Shown here one piece after another: positions 32,726 to 34,717 of a DNA stretch of 34,717 nucleotides (positions are counted from its first letter, which is position 1; each line of letters opens with the position of its first letter). Origin of the DNA: an uncultured Geobacteraceae bacterium. Lineage in GTDB: Bacteria; Desulfobacterota; Desulfuromonadia; Geobacterales; Pseudopelobacteraceae. The stretch covers positions 1 through 34,717 of the forward strand of contig CAIUSO010000075.1 of NCBI GenBank assembly GCA_903901875.1, read 5' to 3'. Under the pieces are notes generated by a model. The model saw only the letters and a list, made by a program, of their open reading frames with translations, did no database searches and was not told the origin of the DNA. A program made the translations under genes and the position numbers.

Positions 32726-32756
32726 TTTTATGGGACATATGGTCCAACCCATAAAA
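32726..32756 (+). promoter_or_regulatory. Hairpin between the motE-like gene and fliK
   Basis: TTTTATGGG (32726-32734) and CCCATAAAA (32748-32756) pair perfectly over 9 bp, with an inner GGAC/GTCC alternative. No T run follows, so it is not a simple terminator. It sits just upstream of the AAGGAGG site of fliK (32769-32775) and may be an mRNA processing or stability element that lowers fliK expression relative to the operon. Confidence 0.5.
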
Positions 32757-32785
32757 AATCTTGAAAGAAAGGAGGTGAAAAACAA

Positions 32786-34717
32786 ATGAATACTGGACTA
32801 ATTCAAGTAGCAGTACCCCCTGGCGTATCCCCGTCTGTTACTGGTGATGTGCTCTTTGCTGTGGCTTCGGCGCAGCAGGACGGGGCCGAAGTAAGTAGTG
32901 GTTTTGCCGATGTACTGAGTGGCATCATTCCTCAGGAAAGTCTTGCCGTTGATTCATCACCGGTGATCTCGGCTTCTCCGACGGTGTGGAAAATGAATGG
33001 GCCGGTGCAACTGCCGACGAATGGCCTGAAGCGTGATTTTTTCAAATCACTCAGTCTTCGGAAAGAGTATGAACAAACGGTTGGTGAGCTGCCGAAGGAC
33101 TCGGCCCCTCCCGATCAATCAATGGAGGCGATCTCCCTTGCCATTCAACAGCAAGAAGAGACCGGTACGGTCAGCGGAATTATCTTTCCCCAGACCACGA
33201 CAGATGTGGAGACAAAGGCCCTGCCCGAAGTGGTGGTGGCTAGCAGTCGTCAATTTCAGTCAGGTGGAGACATCACATCGGAGATGGCTGACCTGGTACT
33301 GACGCAGGTGTCGGTGCCGATGGAAGAAGGAGTTACGGTATCAACATCCGGAACAGCGGATGTGGTGAGCGGAGAACATGCCGATGCACCGGAGCCTGCA
33401 CCCCTGGCCATCCCGGCGAAAGATGGTAAGGAACTGGTGGAACTATCGCCCGCGGAAACAAATGCGAAAACGCCACTGTCGTATCCGGTTACTCTGGTTC
33501 AAGGCGGGGTACAGATTCCCCAGGAACCGGGCAGAACGCCCGACGTTATTCCGTTGCCACTTGACGGCGTCGTATTGGTACAGAAAGTACCGCACTCCGA
33601 TGAATCTGCCTCTCAGGAGGTTTCCACCTCCACTCCTGCCGCTCGTAGCAATGGTCAGGAAGCCGCGGGACCAATTCCCGCCCCGTCGTCGGTCGCAAAA
33701 AAACGGTCACGTCTGTCGCCCTCCTCAGCACGGAGCATGGCGAAGTCTTCTCCCGTTGACAGGGGTGCCAATCGATTGCCTGATCCAGAAGGATCTCCCT
33801 CGAAAATGGCCTCAGTACCAACTGCGTTGCCCCAACAGGTCAAAGCAAATGTGGATCAAGGTAATGACCTGTCACCGGAAATTGCTCCCCAACTCCTGCG
33901 GAATGATACATTTGTTGTGGCTGCTATACCACCTCTGGTCCCTGCATCAGTGGTTGCCTCCGTGCAACAGCTGCAACCACAGGAGTTGTCCCGCTCGTCG
34001 CGCACCGAGCCGTCAGCTGAATTTATTCAGGGCACTGAAACCCCTTCGTCAGTTGGGGGTGTGGGTACTGAAACAGTGTCCATCCTTGCTCATCGGGAAC
34101 CAGCAGCTGTTGTGACATCTGCAGAAGCGGGTACTGTCACACCGCAACCGATAACCCTGAGCAAACAGGCGGTTCAAAACATCACAGTTACACCACTGTC
34201 GCCGGTCCGTGTAGCTGACAATGTTGCAAAAATCGTGGAGTTTTCTGTTTCGCCAGCAGTCGTATCCGTTGCCCCCCATGTTCCTGTCAATGTTGTCTCA
34301 CCTGAGGTCAAACCCCAGGTAGCTGTTGTTCAGGCCGTAGCGGCACCGGTTACACCAGCAGTTCCGTCACCGACTGTCGCAGTTTCGGCACCGGCAGCAC
34401 CGGCAATTGCTGAACAGGTGGCAGCTCCATCCATACCTGAAGCAGTACAACCGGTCCAGGTGACCGCTGCTCCTGCCGCAGTTGTGGAAACCGTAGAAGT
34501 AATACCATCAGCGTCACCCGTGTCCGTTGCCCCCGCAGCTCCTGTCAACGTCGTCTCCCCTGGGATCAAACCCCAGGTGGCTGTTGCGCAGTCTGTATCG
34601 GCACCGGTTACACCAGCAGTTCCGTCACCGACTGTCGCAGTTTCGGCACCGGCAGCACCGGCAATTGCTGAACAGGTGGCAGCTCCATCCATACCTGAAG
34701 CAGTACAACCGGTCCAG
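32786..34717 (+). CDS. fliK: FliK, flagellar hook-length control protein (N-terminal part, runs off the window)
   Basis: An open frame of 644 codons starts at ATG 32786 behind a strong AAGGAGGTGAAAAACAA site and continues in frame to the last base. The sequence is Pro/Val/Ala/Ser/Thr-rich and low in predicted structure, as in the ruler part of FliK. Early it has GFADVLSGIIPQE, and from about residue 490 it becomes a Pro-Ala-Val repeat region. FliK is secreted and measures hook length, then switches export specificity through its C-terminal domain, which is not in this window. The call rests on position after fliJ/motE and composition. The frame is unusually long for FliK. Confidence 0.85.
   Translation, partial: MNTGLIQVAVPPGVSPSVTGDVLFAVASAQQDGAEVSSGFADVLSGIIPQESLAVDSSPVISASPTVWKMNGPVQLPTNGLKRDFFKSLSLRKEYEQTVGELPKDSAPPDQSMEAISLAIQQQEETGTVSGIIFPQTTTDVETKALPEVVVASSRQFQSGGDITSEMADLVLTQVSVPMEEGVTVSTSGTADVVSGEHADAPEPAPLAIPAKDGKELVELSPAETNAKTPLSYPVTLVQGGVQIPQEPGRTPDVIPLPLDGVVLVQKVPHSDESASQEVSTSTPAARSNGQEAAGPIPAPSSVAKKRSRLSPSSARSMAKSSPVDRGANRLPDPEGSPSKMASVPTALPQQVKANVDQGNDLSPEIAPQLLRNDTFVVAAIPPLVPASVVASVQQLQPQELSRSSRTEPSAEFIQGTETPSSVGGVGTETVSILAHREPAAVVTSAEAGTVTPQPITLSKQAVQNITVTPLSPVRVADNVAKIVEFSVSPAVVSVAPHVPVNVVSPEVKPQVAVVQAVAAPVTPAVPSPTVAVSAPAAPAIAEQVAAPSIPEAVQPVQVTAAPAAVVETVEVIPSASPVSVAPAAPVNVVSPGIKPQVAVAQSVSAPVTPAVPSPTVAVSAPAAPAIAEQVAAPSIPEAVQPVQ
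34262..34717 (+). repeat. 258-bp tandem repeat within fliK
   Basis: Unit 1 is 34262-34519 and unit 2 begins at 34520 and is cut by the window end. The period is 258 bp (86 codons), keeping the frame. The first 79 bases of the two copies have diverged, but 34341-34459 and 34599-34717 are identical over 119 bases. Each unit encodes a Pro/Ala/Val-rich stretch with VSVAP, KPQVAV, PAVPSPTVAVSAPAAP and PVQ phrases. The window stops exactly where the identical segment would end its second copy, so more units may follow. Confidence 0.95.

Noticed and set aside
33378-34115. Plus-strand 245-codon Arg/Pro-rich frame inside fliK
   Set aside because: It is out of frame with the fliK frame that has a strong ribosome site and runs uninterrupted from 32786. 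Its composition is that of a shifted reading.
34330-34692. Minus-strand 120-codon frame rich in Ala, Gly and Thr
   Set aside because: It is the antisense shadow of the repetitive Pro/Ala/Val codons of fliK, and its repeats follow the fliK repeat exactly.
34262-34717. CRISPR array
   Set aside because: The repeat unit is 258 bp, in frame and coding, with no short direct repeats separated by unique spacers.

Overview
This window looks chromosomal and most likely comes from a motile, Geobacter-like bacterium (Desulfuromonadales/Geobacterales). The reasons are a flagellar operon behind a sigma-54 promoter, a cheY-cheX-CheC/receiver cluster, a compact cbb3-type oxidase operon, and a sulfur-trafficking fusion protein combining CoA-disulfide-reductase, rhodanese, TusA and DsrE modules. 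The taxonomic call is an inference from gene content and protein style; no rRNA is present.

Layout. (1) Positions 1-7300, mostly minus strand, form an eroding accessory region. From upstream to downstream it holds a truncated lipoprotein rhodanese joined to the tail of an outer-membrane-type protein, an Hdr-like iron-sulfur protein fused to a VTT/TMEM64 membrane domain, a frameshifted family-2 glycosyltransferase, an exported tandem rhodanese, a small exported protein and an ArsS-type radical SAM enzyme. Past arsS lie fragments of a cellulose-synthase-like glycosyltransferase and of a multi-membrane-span protein. (2) 7333-9789, plus strand, is the four-module sulfurtransferase/CoA-disulfide-reductase protein. 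(3) 9865-16973, minus strand, is the cbb3 oxidase operon in the order ccoN, ccoO, ccoQ, ccoP, ccoH, ccoI, ccoS, a TauE/SafE-like membrane protein and a small protein. CcoO has gained a second heme domain and CcoP has only one. (4) 16974-17273 is a divergent promoter region with two copies of a TATACAG-containing element. (5) 17274-21113, plus strand, holds a FliK-related protein with three internal repeats, a small FlhB-tail-like protein and a phosphohexomutase. (6) 21284-25422 holds cheY, cheX, a CheC-like protein fused to a degenerate receiver, and an exported TPR protein. (7) 25728 to the end is the flagellar operon flgB-flgC-fliE-fliF-fliG-fliH-fliI-fliJ-motE-like-fliK. Here fliK runs off the window inside a 258-bp tandem repeat.

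How they work together. The left third concentrates persulfide, thiol and metalloid chemistry around a radical SAM enzyme, with visible gene decay. The middle builds and copper-loads a high-affinity terminal oxidase. The right half assembles the flagellar basal body, export apparatus and hook-length ruler, with chemotaxis phosphatases nearby. The least conventional items are the Hdr-VTT fusion beside ArsS, the redistributed cytochrome c domains of the oxidase, the palindrome placed inside the ccoN promoter spacer, the CheC-pseudoreceiver fusion and the fresh repeat in fliK.
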